Of a stretch of 64,000 bases of DNA, positions 1-8,264 are shown piece after piece. The stretch comes from Robertmurraya korlensis NBRC 107688 (GTDB lineage: Bacteria; Bacillota; Bacilli; Bacillales; Cytobacillaceae): NCBI RefSeq assembly GCF_001591645.1, contig NZ_BCVH01000004.1:186001-250000 (forward strand), written 5' to 3'. Each line of letters opens with the position of its first letter. Position 1 is the stretch's first letter. Below the pieces are notes generated by a model, which was given only the letters and a program-made list of their open reading frames with translations, was not told the DNA's origin and made no database searches. The position numbers were made by a program, and so were the translations under genes.

Positions 1-456
1 CATTAAATTCACTAACACTAATAAAGGTTTAAATATAAAAGAGAAAAAGGCCGATAAAATTACACCATATAAGAATACATTTTTATTGTGACTGATACAC
101 CATTGATATAACAACATAAAGGAAACTGGGACAAGGGAGGCATCAAGAGCAAAGTTTACAGGCAATACGGGTATCGCTTGGAAAGGGTATGTGACATGTG
201 AAGTTCTCATAGCTATCGCATCTGAGTATGTGAACCACGTATGTATATTAAAACCATAAAATCCTATTTGGAACACTTTGTTTTTATCAATGGCAAAATA
301 CACAACGATAAGAGGGATAACCAGCATCATTACAATGGCCCAAAATTGCCAGGTTTCCCAAGTTGAGAAGTCTTTCCAATACTCCATCCACAACCTCACT
401 ACGTGATCTTGTTGAAAGAGTATGTCATCAAGACGTTTTTGTTGATCCTTAGTCAT
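1..456 (-). CDS. Multi-pass membrane protein, CBO0543-like, partial (C-terminus cut)
   Basis: Reading the minus strand from an ATG at 456 gives an open frame that runs off the window edge (152 codons seen). It begins MTKDQQKRLDDILFQQDH, has an acidic/aromatic stretch (WMEYWKDFSTWETWQFW), then hydrophobic segments at about residues 36-53, 85-115 and 125-150. The layout resembles small Bacillus integral membrane proteins of unknown function (CBO0543 type). No enzymatic motif is visible. It lies upstream of and codirectional with the YeiL-type regulator at 539-1195 but with an 80-bp gap, so it need not be cotranscribed. Confidence 0.6.
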   Translation of the reverse strand, partial: MTKDQQKRLDDILFQQDHVVRLWMEYWKDFSTWETWQFWAIVMMLVIPLIVVYFAIDKNKVFQIGFYGFNIHTWFTYSDAIAMRTSHVTYPFQAIPVLPVNFALDASLVPVSFMLLYQWCISHNKNVFLYGVILSAFFSFIFKPLLVLVNLM

Positions 457-538
457 TTATAAACACCCCAAAACTTCCAATATCCGTTAATTACTAGTAT
501 CCCAAAAGTTTCCGTATTTATTAATAATTATGGGTGGC

Positions 539-1195
539 CTATTTGGCTAATTGTTGTAGACGAATTCTATCCTGAATGAGATATCCTCGAGAATGCTTTT
601 TTATAACCCCTTCCTCACTTAGCTTAGCAAAAACATGTAATAAATGACGATAAGACACCCCTAAGTATTCACATACCTCGGTGTGTTTTTCTTTGTAAAA
701 ATCATGATCTGCTGACACAAGTATAAATGCAGCTAAACGGTTTACTAAAGGATATACTTGATTTTCGGTGTATTTAGCGGAAATGGTTGTTGCTTTTTGA
801 CTAAGAAAAATACATAAATGCTTTAAAAATGTAGCGTCTGTAAGAAGCTTGTCTTTACAAGCATGAATAGGTATTGCTAGACAAGTAACTTTCGTGACGG
901 TTTGTATTGCTTTGGAAATACGTTCTTCATTTAAAAGTTCAATTTCTCCCATAAAAGTGGGGGCTTGTAAAAAATTGATGAGTGAAATCTTCCCATTTTC
1001 ATGGGTTACATAGAGTTTTGCTTTTCCCTCGACAAGATAATATAAATACTCAGGATAGGATCCTTCTTTAAAAATGAATTCACCACGTTCAAACTGGCAC
1101 ACCTGAATAAACGGTGTGATAGGAAAGGAGAAAAGTGATTCAATAGGGTATTTATTCAGATAGTAATTACGTAAAGGTTCAACTAAAAACTGCAT
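539..1195 (-). CDS. Crp/Fnr-family transcriptional regulator, YeiL type
   Basis: The 218-residue protein has an N-terminal cyclic-nucleotide-binding-type beta-roll (about residues 30-130; FERGEFIFKEG...GKAKLYV...FMGEIELL) and a C-terminal winged helix (about 165-215; VCEYLGVSYRHLLHVFAKL). The helix fits the Crp/Fnr fold and the overall pattern resembles YeiL. No Cys cluster for a [4Fe-4S] FNR centre is seen. It is divergent from the MFS transporter at 1279, and the 83-bp intergenic region holds a perfect palindrome, so it probably controls itself and the transporter. The effector is unknown. Confidence 0.8.
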   Translation of the reverse strand: MQFLVEPLRNYYLNKYPIESLFSFPITPFIQVCQFERGEFIFKEGSYPEYLYYLVEGKAKLYVTHENGKISLINFLQAPTFMGEIELLNEERISKAIQTVTKVTCLAIPIHACKDKLLTDATFLKHLCIFLSQKATTISAKYTENQVYPLVNRLAAFILVSADHDFYKEKHTEVCEYLGVSYRHLLHVFAKLSEEGVIKKHSRGYLIQDRIRLQQLAK

Positions 1196-1212
1196 GAGTT
1201 TCCTCCGGAAAA

Positions 1213-1232
1213 TATGAGATATCTCATATTAT
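1213..1232. promoter_or_regulatory. Perfect 20-bp palindromic operator between regulator and transporter
   Basis: The sequence AATATGAGATATCTCATATT is identical to its reverse complement. It lies between the divergent yeiL-like gene and the MFS gene, about 18 bp upstream of the regulator start. Its length and symmetry suit a Crp/Fnr dimer. That the neighbouring regulator binds it is inferred. Confidence 0.7.
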
Positions 1233-1278
1233 TGTAAGGATCATCGTGTTATGATGCAAGAATCACGGAGGTATAAAA

Positions 1279-2430
1279 ATGAATATTCAACATTGGCTTT
1301 CTCGTAATTTCTTTGTATTTTTTATTACATGGGGTGTATTTTTACCATATTGGACTGGATGGCTTGTACAAGATAAGGGATTAAGCGTCTCGGAAGCTAG
1401 TCTGATTATGGGAGTTGGGTTAGTGGCAAGAGGACTTTCAACGCTTTTCGCTTTTCCGTTTGCATCAAGATTTTTAAGTGCTCATAAGGTGATTTTAAGT
1501 TTGACGGTTATTTCGCTTTTTGCCACCATACTCTATCTTCCTTCTTCTTCATTTACCACATTATTTGTTGTTACGATCCTATTTAGCGCCGTTTATCCAA
1601 CACTTCTTCCAGCGGTTGAAAGTGCAGCGGCAGTATTAGTTCATCAGCATGGTGTACATTATGGGAAAAGTCGTAAATATGGCTCCATTGGTTTTGTTGT
1701 TTCCGTATTTATTATTAGCATGCTAACAGGACAATGGGGAGAGCAAGCCATATTATGGAGTATGTTTGTGGGATTATGTTTCATGCTGATCATGTGTTTT
1801 TTACCAACCCCACCGATTTTATTAGAGGCACCGACGAAACAAAATCAAAAAGGAGCTTTATCTGTCTCGAAATTACTAGAAGTAAAAAGTTTTCCGATTG
1901 TATTATTAATCGTTGTATTACTTCAAGGGGCTCATGCTTCGTATTACAACTATGGATATATTTATTTACAAGACTTACAGGTGAATCAGTATTATATCGG
2001 TTTGATTATTAACATAGCGGTTATATTTGAAATCTTTTATTTTATGAAGGCAGATACCTTATTTAAAAAATGGAATACTTCCTCCTTATTATTGCTAGCG
2101 GCAGTAGGTTCGACTTTAAGGTGGATTCTTCTCTTTTTGTTCCCCAATATTTGGGTGTTTGTATTTTCTCAAAGCTTACATGCGCTTTCTTTTGGAGTCG
2201 CCCATTACGCGTTTATCACCTATATTACTAAGAACCTACCAAAACAGCAGATACCAAACGCTCAAGGTATTTATTCCGCGATTGCTTTAAGCTTAAGTAC
2301 GGCTGTGTTAACACTGTTAGGGGGTTTCTTATATGAGATTTCACCGAATCTAGCCTTTTTAGGTATGATTGTTTGCACCATTCCGGCGATTTTCGTTATT
2401 GTGGCTACAAGAAGGCGGTTTAATTTTTAA
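1279..2430 (+). CDS. MFS transporter, HcaT/3-phenylpropionate-like
   Basis: The 383-residue protein has about 12 hydrophobic segments in two bundles with a central loop near residues 175-200 (PTKQNQKGALSVSKLLE). The start (NIQHWLSRNFFVFFITWGVFLPYW) and the family motif around YGKSRKYGSIGF are typical of the PPP/HcaT MFS subgroup often annotated as 3-phenylpropionate or nucleoside transporters. An AGGAGGT-type site precedes the ATG. It is divergent from its probable regulator (539-1195). The substrate is not deducible. Confidence 0.8.
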   Translation: MNIQHWLSRNFFVFFITWGVFLPYWTGWLVQDKGLSVSEASLIMGVGLVARGLSTLFAFPFASRFLSAHKVILSLTVISLFATILYLPSSSFTTLFVVTILFSAVYPTLLPAVESAAAVLVHQHGVHYGKSRKYGSIGFVVSVFIISMLTGQWGEQAILWSMFVGLCFMLIMCFLPTPPILLEAPTKQNQKGALSVSKLLEVKSFPIVLLIVVLLQGAHASYYNYGYIYLQDLQVNQYYIGLIINIAVIFEIFYFMKADTLFKKWNTSSLLLLAAVGSTLRWILLFLFPNIWVFVFSQSLHALSFGVAHYAFITYITKNLPKQQIPNAQGIYSAIALSLSTAVLTLLGGFLYEISPNLAFLGMIVCTIPAIFVIVATRRRFNF

Positions 2431-2444
2431 CAAAAGTTTGTAGG

Positions 2445-2477
2445 GAGCATGGAACTATTAAAGTTCATGCTCTTTTT
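2445..2477 (+). terminator. Intrinsic terminator of the MFS gene
   Basis: The stem GAGCATGGAACT / AGTTCATGCTC closes a short loop and is followed by TTTTT. Confidence 0.8.
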
Positions 2478-2504
2478 GCATTGATGGTAGACCTTTTGCA
2501 TAGC

Positions 2505-2616
2505 TTATGACGCGAAGGCTTCTGATTTTTCATCTTTCACGTCATAAACCAGTTTTTATGACGTTTGGACTTCTTCTTTTTCGTTCTCTCACGTCATAAA
2601 CCAATTCCTTATGACG
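2505..2616. repeat. Two-unit intergenic tandem repeat with TTATGACG/CGTCATAA palindromes
   Basis: TTATGACG occurs at 2505, 2556 and 2609 (spacing 51 and 53 bp), and its complement CGTCATAA at 2540 and 2592. Each CGTCATAA can pair with the next TTATGACG across an 8-9 nt loop (ACCAGTTT or similar), giving two hairpins. The filler between cores is pyrimidine-rich and only partly conserved. The period is close to that of the arrays at 43.0 and 49.0 kb. There is no T-tract, so it is not a terminator. Confidence 0.7.
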
Positions 2617-2651
2617 CACTATATAAACATATTAAGATTTGGAGGTACGAT

Positions 2652-2801
2652 ATGACGAAAGAAAACAATGAGTACAAAAGCCTTTTATCTATTAGAGAAG
2701 AGAACGAGCAAAAATTAGAATTAAGTTCAACAGGTTATGGGCTTGTAAGTACTACCGATGAACCAGAAAAAAATCATCAGAACGACCAAAATCACAATTG
2801 A
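2652..2801 (+). CDS. Small hydrophilic protein, 49 aa, unknown
   Basis: ATG at 2652 follows GGAGGT at 2641 with good spacing. A longer in-frame reading from 2565 runs through the repeat and lacks a ribosome site, so the short form is chosen. The product is acidic and Asn/Glu/Gln-rich (KENNEYKSLLSIREENEQ, ending DEPEKNHQNDQNHN) with no Cys and no membrane segment. A terminator follows directly, so it is monocistronic. It is reminiscent of the many tiny Bacillus proteins of sporulation or stress, but I do not recognise the family. Confidence 0.6.
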   Translation: MTKENNEYKSLLSIREENEQKLELSSTGYGLVSTTDEPEKNHQNDQNHN

Positions 2802-2813
2802 TTAGGTTACAAC

Positions 2814-2843
2814 GAGCAGTGGGTTTTCACTGCTCTTTATTTT
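2814..2843 (+). terminator. Intrinsic terminator
   Basis: The stem GAGCAGTG / CACTGCTC is followed by TTTATTTT, just after the 49-aa gene. Confidence 0.85.
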
Positions 2844-2922
2844 GACAAAATGTTAAACACTTTAGTGAAATAAACTTTCTTCTAGGTCATACTCCTCAAA
2901 GTAAAATACTCCTTTTGGCCAA

Positions 2923-2957
2923 TTCCACTATTTTACTTATATCCCTATAATAGGGAT
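2923..2957 (+). promoter_or_regulatory. Promoter of subtilase gene with palindrome over the -10
   Basis: TTCCAC (2923-2928), a 17-bp spacer and a consensus TATAAT (2946-2951) form a SigA-type promoter. The near-perfect palindrome ATCCCTATAATAGGGAT (2941-2957) sits on the -10 box, where a bound repressor would block RNA polymerase. Promoter identity is from consensus; repression is inferred. Confidence 0.6.
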
Positions 2958-2999
2958 GTAATATTTCGAAAAGTGAAATAATTTCTAAAGGGGGATTCG

Positions 3000-4334
3000 A
3001 TGAAAAAATTATTAGCAGTTTTATCGATTGTGGTTCTTTCATTAGGTACAGGGCATTTCCAAGCAGCTGCACAGGAAACAGTAACGAAGGATTATATTGT
3101 TGTTTTAAAATCACAACAAACAGACCCTGCATCGATTCAAATGCTGATGAATCATGGGGCAGAAATCGTAATGGAGGCCCCACAAATTGGTGTGGTGAAT
3201 GTTCGAACAAATAATCCTGAGTTTCTTGAAACAATGGAAGGAAACGCCAATATTTTAGCAATTGCTGAAGATGTGGACATTCGTACAGCCGATGAGGAAG
3301 TGGCTACGCATAATTTTGATTCTAATACCTTACATACAGGTGCGGAAGCCGATTTGTACGAGCGATACCAATGGGATATTAAGCGAGTAACGAAGGAAGG
3401 GGAGTCTTGGGAGCTGAATCCAGGAAACAAAGAAACACTCGTTGCTGTTATTGATACGGGTGTTGATTTTTCCCATCCAGATTTACAAGAAAACCTAGTA
3501 TTCGGGAAGGCATTTTTCCCAGGGGCTCAACAGGAGGATGCCTATAAAGATGCCGGATCACATGGAACACATGTGGCGGGAACGATTGCAGCAAATGGTA
3601 GAGTGATGGGAGTAGGGCCGGAACTAGCTATAGCTTCTTATCGTGTATCAAACAATCAAGGTAGAATGAACTGGACGGGAATCTTATCCGCCATCACGAC
3701 AGCTGCTGATGACGGTGCCGTTTCGGCAAACTTAAGTCTAGGAACTTACAGCATTATGAACGATAAACAAGATCGCGCCCTTCATTTATCTTCACAAAGA
3801 GCGGTTCAATATGCGCTAAAGCAAGGCATGTTGATTGTTGGGGCGAATGGAAATGACGGGATGGATTTAGGGAAACGAGTGGCTACAGAAAAGGGGACGG
3901 GAAAAGTATACGGTCCATTATTTGATACGTTCACTAGCATTCCTGGAGTGATTGGAGTTTCTTCTACAACAAACCGTGATACGCTAGCATATTATTCAAA
4001 CTATGGATCAAATAACGTAAATCTTTCTTCACCAGGTGGCGACTATGGTCCAAACTGGCCAAATGAGCAGGGGGATACAAGTCAACGTAATTTGGAGGAA
4101 CGAACTCTTTCCACGATTCCTGTTTCACTAGGTTCTTACGGATGGAAGATGGGAACCAGTATGGCAGCTCCAAAAGTGGCAGCAGCAGCAGCTCTTGTTA
4201 AAGCACAGTATCCAACATTAACTGCACAACAAATAGCCACTCATTTACAACAAACAGCAGAGGATTTAGGTAAACCGGGCCATGATGAATATTTCGGTCA
4301 TGGGTTAGTGAACGTGTACCAAGCATTAAAATAG
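3000..4334 (+). CDS. Secreted S8 (subtilisin-like) serine protease
   Basis: The 444-residue preproprotein has a signal peptide (residues 1-24, cleavage near AAA-Q), an inhibitor-I9-like propeptide (about 28-100, KDYIVVLKSQ) and a subtilase domain. The catalytic triad is Asp152 (VIDTGVD), His188 (GSHGTHVAG) and Ser387 (MGTSMAAP); the oxyanion Asn is probably Asn285 (GANGND). The serine motif continues AAPKVAAAAAL where most subtilases have PHVAG; Lys after the Pro is also seen in lantibiotic-leader proteases such as NisP/EpiP. No lanthipeptide enzymes are nearby, so a general secreted or quality-control protease is the safer call. AGGGGG precedes the ATG. Confidence 0.9.
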   Translation: MKKLLAVLSIVVLSLGTGHFQAAAQETVTKDYIVVLKSQQTDPASIQMLMNHGAEIVMEAPQIGVVNVRTNNPEFLETMEGNANILAIAEDVDIRTADEEVATHNFDSNTLHTGAEADLYERYQWDIKRVTKEGESWELNPGNKETLVAVIDTGVDFSHPDLQENLVFGKAFFPGAQQEDAYKDAGSHGTHVAGTIAANGRVMGVGPELAIASYRVSNNQGRMNWTGILSAITTAADDGAVSANLSLGTYSIMNDKQDRALHLSSQRAVQYALKQGMLIVGANGNDGMDLGKRVATEKGTGKVYGPLFDTFTSIPGVIGVSSTTNRDTLAYYSNYGSNNVNLSSPGGDYGPNWPNEQGDTSQRNLEERTLSTIPVSLGSYGWKMGTSMAAPKVAAAAALVKAQYPTLTAQQIATHLQQTAEDLGKPGHDEYFGHGLVNVYQALK

Positions 4335-4344
4335 ATTGATAGAA

Positions 4345-4374
4345 AAACTGAGGCAAAGTTGCTTCAGTTTTTTT
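4345..4374 (+). terminator. Intrinsic terminator of the subtilase gene
   Basis: AAACTGAGGCAA / TTGCTTCAGTTT stem followed by a run of T. Confidence 0.85.
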
Positions 4375-4377
4375 GTA

Positions 4378-4410
4378 AAAAATAAAATAGCCACTGAATG
4401 CTCAGTGGCT
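4378..4410 (-). terminator. Intrinsic terminator of the DUF5667-type gene
   Basis: On the minus strand, AGCCACTGA / TCAGTGGCT with a 4-nt loop is followed by ATTTTATTTTTT. Confidence 0.85.
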
Positions 4411-4416
4411 GACAGA

Positions 4417-5583
4417 TTAATCTTCGTTCTTTTCGTTACCTTTGCTTTGCTGTTCGGCCTGACGTTTCGCTTCTTCTTGTTGCTTTTCGACAGCTTTACG
4501 CTGTTCTTCTGCTAGACGTTTCGCTTCCTCTTTTTGTTTTTCGGCAGCTTTACGCTGTTCTTCTGCTTGACGTTTCGCTTCTTCTTGTTGCTTTTCGGTA
4601 GCTTTACGCTGTTCTTCTGCTAAGCGTTTTGCTTCTTCTTTTTGTTTTTCCGCGGCTTTACGTTGTTCTTCTGCTAAGCGTTTTGCCTCTTCGTTTTGTT
4701 TTTCTTCAGATGGTTGCTGAACAGATTCTTCCTTCTTTATAACAGATGCCACCTGAACATCCTCATTGCTATCCGAATCTGCTTCTGACTCTACTTTATC
4801 GGTTTCCGTCTTTTCTTCGGCAGAGCCTTCTTCACCTGGATTTAGTTGTTCTCCTTGCTCTGTATTGGACTCGGCTTGTTTCGAAGCCTTCTTTTTTCCA
4901 TTTGATAGTTCAGACGGATGAATACCTAATTCCTTTGCTACATCTCCAAATCCCTTGTCTTCCCCATTAAAAAGAGCGCCAACTTCCTCAACGGTTTTCC
5001 CTGTAGCATTAGCTAGGATAAATACTTGTACAATTTGACCGTATCCCAGTCCGGAGTCACGTAACTCCTTTACTTTCGCTTCATCAAGTCCAGCTACAAT
5101 GGAAGGGAGCTCTGCTAAAACATCTTGTTTCTCTTCCACGTCATCTAGTAAACTTTCATCTAGAAGTTCTCCAACTTCGTCACCTAATTCAATTGAATCT
5201 TCAAGCTTTTCATCTAAATTTAGAACGTCTTCCTCATTTATCTCTTTATTTACAATCATTTCAGCAATTTTCTCTTCAGCATCTGTAAGAATTTTTAGAT
5301 AATCCTCAATAGCTTCTTGAACAAATTCTTGTTTTTCTTCTTCGGACATGAGCTTTGCCTCAGCTATACGTTCTTCTGCAAATTGAAGGAGTAAATCTGT
5401 TTCTTCTGAACCGTTAGATGCAAAAAACAGTTGAATGTCTTCCATTAATTGGTCAATAGTGTAGATAAACTGGTCAGGCGTTGTTCCTGGATCATAACTA
5501 TCCACGGTTTCCTCGGCAAGTACAGAGTTACCAAACAAAAACATACTTGAGATGACGAGTGGAGCTGCCCATTTTCTTTTCAT
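4417..5583 (-). CDS. Secreted DUF5667-type protein with C-terminal coiled-coil repeats
   Basis: About 388 residues. A signal peptide (residues 1-23, ending SVLA-E) precedes a helical acidic domain (about 30-140; YTIDQLMEDIQLFFAS...EERIAEAKLMSEEE) resembling the DUF5667 family, a middle segment about 165-235, an acidic Ser/Glu linker, and about five 18-residue repeats built on EEAKRLAEEQRKAAEKQK. ATG 5583 is preferred over TTG 5586 because of spacing from GGGGG. It acts outside the membrane; the repeats predict a long charged coiled coil or a wall-spanning arm. A c-di-GMP-I riboswitch precedes it, suggesting a role in the surface/biofilm/motility programme (inference). Biochemical function unknown. 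Confidence 0.8.
   Translation of the reverse strand: MKRKWAAPLVISSMFLFGNSVLAEETVDSYDPGTTPDQFIYTIDQLMEDIQLFFASNGSEETDLLLQFAEERIAEAKLMSEEEKQEFVQEAIEDYLKILTDAEEKIAEMIVNKEINEEDVLNLDEKLEDSIELGDEVGELLDESLLDDVEEKQDVLAELPSIVAGLDEAKVKELRDSGLGYGQIVQVFILANATGKTVEEVGALFNGEDKGFGDVAKELGIHPSELSNGKKKASKQAESNTEQGEQLNPGEEGSAEEKTETDKVESEADSDSNEDVQVASVIKKEESVQQPSEEKQNEEAKRLAEEQRKAAEKQKEEAKRLAEEQRKATEKQQEEAKRQAEEQRKAAEKQKEEAKRLAEEQRKAVEKQQEEAKRQAEQQSKGNEKNED
4435..4700 (-). repeat. 54-bp coding tandem repeat (about 5 copies)
   Basis: The 3' part of the DUF5667-type gene repeats a 54-nt unit encoding EEAK-R-AEEQRKA-EKQ-. Copies differ mostly at L/Q and A/T/V positions and at synonymous sites, so the array is prone to copy-number change. 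Confidence 0.85.
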
Positions 5584-5640
5584 CAATTTTTTCCCCCTGG
5601 AATAAATCTAGTAATCTTTATCCAACAGACGTTTTTACCG

Positions 5641-5775
5641 AAACAAAAAGGACTACTCCCGAAGAATAGTCCCTTAGTCCTAAGTTTTCTTCGGTAACTG
5701 GCAGGCATAGTCTATTTGACCTTAGCCCCTGTAGTTTTGCGTCCTTATATTTCTATAAGTTTGCCTTTATCGGAT
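5641..5775 (-). promoter_or_regulatory. c-di-GMP-I (GEMM-I) riboswitch with terminator
   Basis: On the minus strand the aptamer core reads AAAGGCAAAC, a GAAA-capped hairpin, GGACGCAAA, then GGGGCTAAGG and TGCCTGCCAGTTACCG, the GEMM-I signature. An expression platform follows: terminator GGACTATTC-TTCG-GGAGTAGTCC (5650-5672) and a T-tract at 5641-5649. The segment CCGAAGAA right after P1 (5687-5694) can instead pair with TTCTTCGG in the terminator (5659-5666), forming an antiterminator. Because it overlaps P1, ligand binding should favour termination (OFF), which is an inference. The target is the secreted protein at 4417-5583. Confidence 0.9.
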
Positions 5776-5970
5776 ATTTCCTGTTTCTATCTTACTATAT
5801 CGAGAGGGTTTAATATACAGGTAAAAATTCACTGTGAGGATTATCCAGAAATGGAGTAGTATAAACCTTCAAGCTGTTTTATATAAAATGTTTCAGGCAT
5901 TTTATTTCGATAAATCGGGTATTACACAAAAGATAACTTTTTTTAAAAGCAAAAGGTGGGGGAAATATTC

Positions 5971-8052
5971 GTGGGAAGAATGGAAAGACGACAGCAAAGA
6001 AGGTCATCAAAGTTTTCTTGGAGCGCCTTCTCTTCAAAGGGTGCAACAAGGAAGATTCTAGCGGCAGTTATTGGTTTGGCACTCGTATTTTTTATTATTT
6101 TTAATGTATTAATCTGGACAACAGACGTAAGTAAGTTAGAAGAACCTGCCCCACAACCAACCATCATCATCGATCAAGGTGGACAGGTCGCTAGTAAAAT
6201 AGCATCTTCTAATATTGAAGGTGTCAGTATAGAGAAAATCCCGGAAAATGTTGTTCATGCGGTGATTGCAACGGAAGACCAGAGGTTTTATAAGCATGAC
6301 GGAATCAACTATTTTGCGATTGTGAAGGCATTGATCAAGAATACCCTGAGCGGTGAAATCGTAGCGGGTGGAAGTACATTAACACAACAGTTGGCTAAAA
6401 ATGCTTTTTTAACGCACGAACGTACGTATTCTAGAAAGCTTAAGGAACTTATTATTACAAAAAGAATTGAACAAAAATATTCGAAAGATGAAATCATGGA
6501 AGGATATTTAAACCAAATCTATTTTGGTGAAGGGGCATGGGGAATCCAACGTGCTGCCCAGACGTATTTTGGAAAGGATGTTAGTGAATTAACTCTTGGG
6601 GAATCGGCGATGATTGCCGGGTTAATAAAAGCACCGTCTATCTTGTCTCCTTTTAAAGACATGGATCGATCGGTTGAACGAAGAGACCTCGTATTATCTT
6701 TAATGGAAAAAGAGGGATACATTAGTGAAACCGAACTTGAGCAAGCAAAAGAACAGCCAATCGTTCTAGAAGGGAAAAAGATTGATGGTTACAAAGGGAA
6801 GTACCCTTATTATGTCGACCATATCATTGAAGAAGCGATCGAACAATATGACCTGACCGAAAATGAGATTCTTTCAGGAGGGTTGAGAATTTACACGGAA
6901 CTAAATCCGGTTATTCAAAATGCCGCTGAAGAGGTTTATAACGACAGTAGCTTATTTCCTGAAAGTACGTCTGATCAGTTGCTTCAAAGCGGGGCAGCCT
7001 TTATCGATCCAGCCACAGGAGGAATTACTGCTCTTGTGGGAGGCAGAGGAGAACATGTATTTAGAGGCTTTAACCGTGCGACTCAATTGGAGCGTCAGCC
7101 AGGATCTACGATGAAACCATTAGCTGCGTATACACCTGCCCTTGAACAAGGATATGACATATTCGATACATTGCAGGATCGTCCCATTGACATTAATGGA
7201 TATCAACCATTGAATTACGATAAACGGTTTCGTGGAGAGGTGACCATGTATGAAGCTTTGGTTAACTCCTATAATGTACCACCTGTATGGTTATTGCAGA
7301 AAATGGGAGTTAAATATGGAGTAAATGCAGTGGAACGCTTTGGAATACCATTGGAGGAGGAAGACCAAACGGCTGGTATGACTCTTGGCGGCTTACACAA
7401 AGGAGTATCACCTTTAACGATGGCACAGGCCTATTCTACTTTCGCCAACAAAGGGGCCAGAATTACAGCCCATTCGATTACCCGAATTGAAGATGCAGAA
7501 GGAAACGTGATTGCACAATGGAAAAATCACGCAATCAAGGTAACAGATCAAGAGGTTGCTAAGAAAATGACTTATATGTTAAAAGGGGTCGTTGACGAAG
7601 GGACTGGAAAAAATGCAAAGGTAACGGGGTGGGATATTGCTGGAAAAACAGGAACCACTGAACTTCCTTTTGCCAATGAGGCTGGAACAAAGGATCATTG
7701 GTTTGTTGGATATTCCCCTGAAATGGTTGGGGCGGTATGGATGGGTTACGACCAAACCGATGAGAATCATTTTCTAACGGAATCCAGCAGCTCAACGGTA
7801 ACAAAGATTTTTAGCGAAATATTTAGCCGGTCTACTTCTGTGTTTACTGAAAAAGAGTTTGATTTATCTTCCTTAGAAAAAACGTATCGTGACGCGAGAA
7901 AAGAAGAAGAAGAGAAAAAAGAGAAAGACAAAGAAGACGAAGAGGATGAGAAAGAAAACAAAAAAGAAGAAAAGGAGAAAGAAAAAGAAGAAAAGGAAAG
8001 AGAGAAAGAAGAGAAAGAGAAAGAGAAAAAAGAAAAGAAGAATGATGATTAA
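5971..8052 (+). CDS. Class A penicillin-binding protein (bifunctional transglycosylase/transpeptidase)
   Basis: About 693 residues from GTG 5971, which has AGGTGGGGG 8 nt upstream; an in-frame GTG at 5956 overlaps that site. A basic cytoplasmic tail and one TM anchor (about 28-50) are followed by a GT51 domain (catalytic Glu about 102 in ATEDQRFYKHDG; GGSTLTQQLAKN) and a transpeptidase domain with SxxK (STMK, Ser about 379), SxN (SYN, about 433) and KTGT (about 559). It polymerises and cross-links peptidoglycan outside the membrane. The last 65 residues are an unusual, almost pure Lys/Glu tail. It resembles the PBP1F/2D group of Bacillus. Confidence 0.92.
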   Translation: MGRMERRQQRRSSKFSWSAFSSKGATRKILAAVIGLALVFFIIFNVLIWTTDVSKLEEPAPQPTIIIDQGGQVASKIASSNIEGVSIEKIPENVVHAVIATEDQRFYKHDGINYFAIVKALIKNTLSGEIVAGGSTLTQQLAKNAFLTHERTYSRKLKELIITKRIEQKYSKDEIMEGYLNQIYFGEGAWGIQRAAQTYFGKDVSELTLGESAMIAGLIKAPSILSPFKDMDRSVERRDLVLSLMEKEGYISETELEQAKEQPIVLEGKKIDGYKGKYPYYVDHIIEEAIEQYDLTENEILSGGLRIYTELNPVIQNAAEEVYNDSSLFPESTSDQLLQSGAAFIDPATGGITALVGGRGEHVFRGFNRATQLERQPGSTMKPLAAYTPALEQGYDIFDTLQDRPIDINGYQPLNYDKRFRGEVTMYEALVNSYNVPPVWLLQKMGVKYGVNAVERFGIPLEEEDQTAGMTLGGLHKGVSPLTMAQAYSTFANKGARITAHSITRIEDAEGNVIAQWKNHAIKVTDQEVAKKMTYMLKGVVDEGTGKNAKVTGWDIAGKTGTTELPFANEAGTKDHWFVGYSPEMVGAVWMGYDQTDENHFLTESSSSTVTKIFSEIFSRSTSVFTEKEFDLSSLEKTYRDARKEEEEKKEKDKEDEEDEKENKKEEKEKEKEEKEREKEEKEKEKKEKKNDD

Positions 8053-8111
8053 GCAAAGCTAGGCTGCTTTTGGAATCTGAATCAAAGCAACAAAATAAGT
8101 GAAGCCGTGGA

Positions 8112-8145
8112 AAGAGTAATCACCATTGTGGTTGCTCTTTTTGTT
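8112..8145 (+). terminator. Intrinsic terminator of the PBP gene
   Basis: AAGAGTAATCAC / GTGGTTGCTCTT stem with G-U pairs, then TTTTTGTTG. Confidence 0.75.
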
Positions 8146-8264
8146 GTGTAACCATAAAATAAAAGAGGTCGATTTTTTGTCGAATAAAGGAATCAGGAAC
8201 CATTTATCGAATGTATGATAGAGGAAAAATTGATGGTGTGCTGAATTTTTAGGGGGACGTCTCC

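Noticed and set aside
2652-4334. Lanthipeptide precursor plus LanP protease
   Set aside because: The 49-residue peptide has no Cys, a terminator separates it from the protease, and no LanM, LanB, LanC or dedicated transporter is present.
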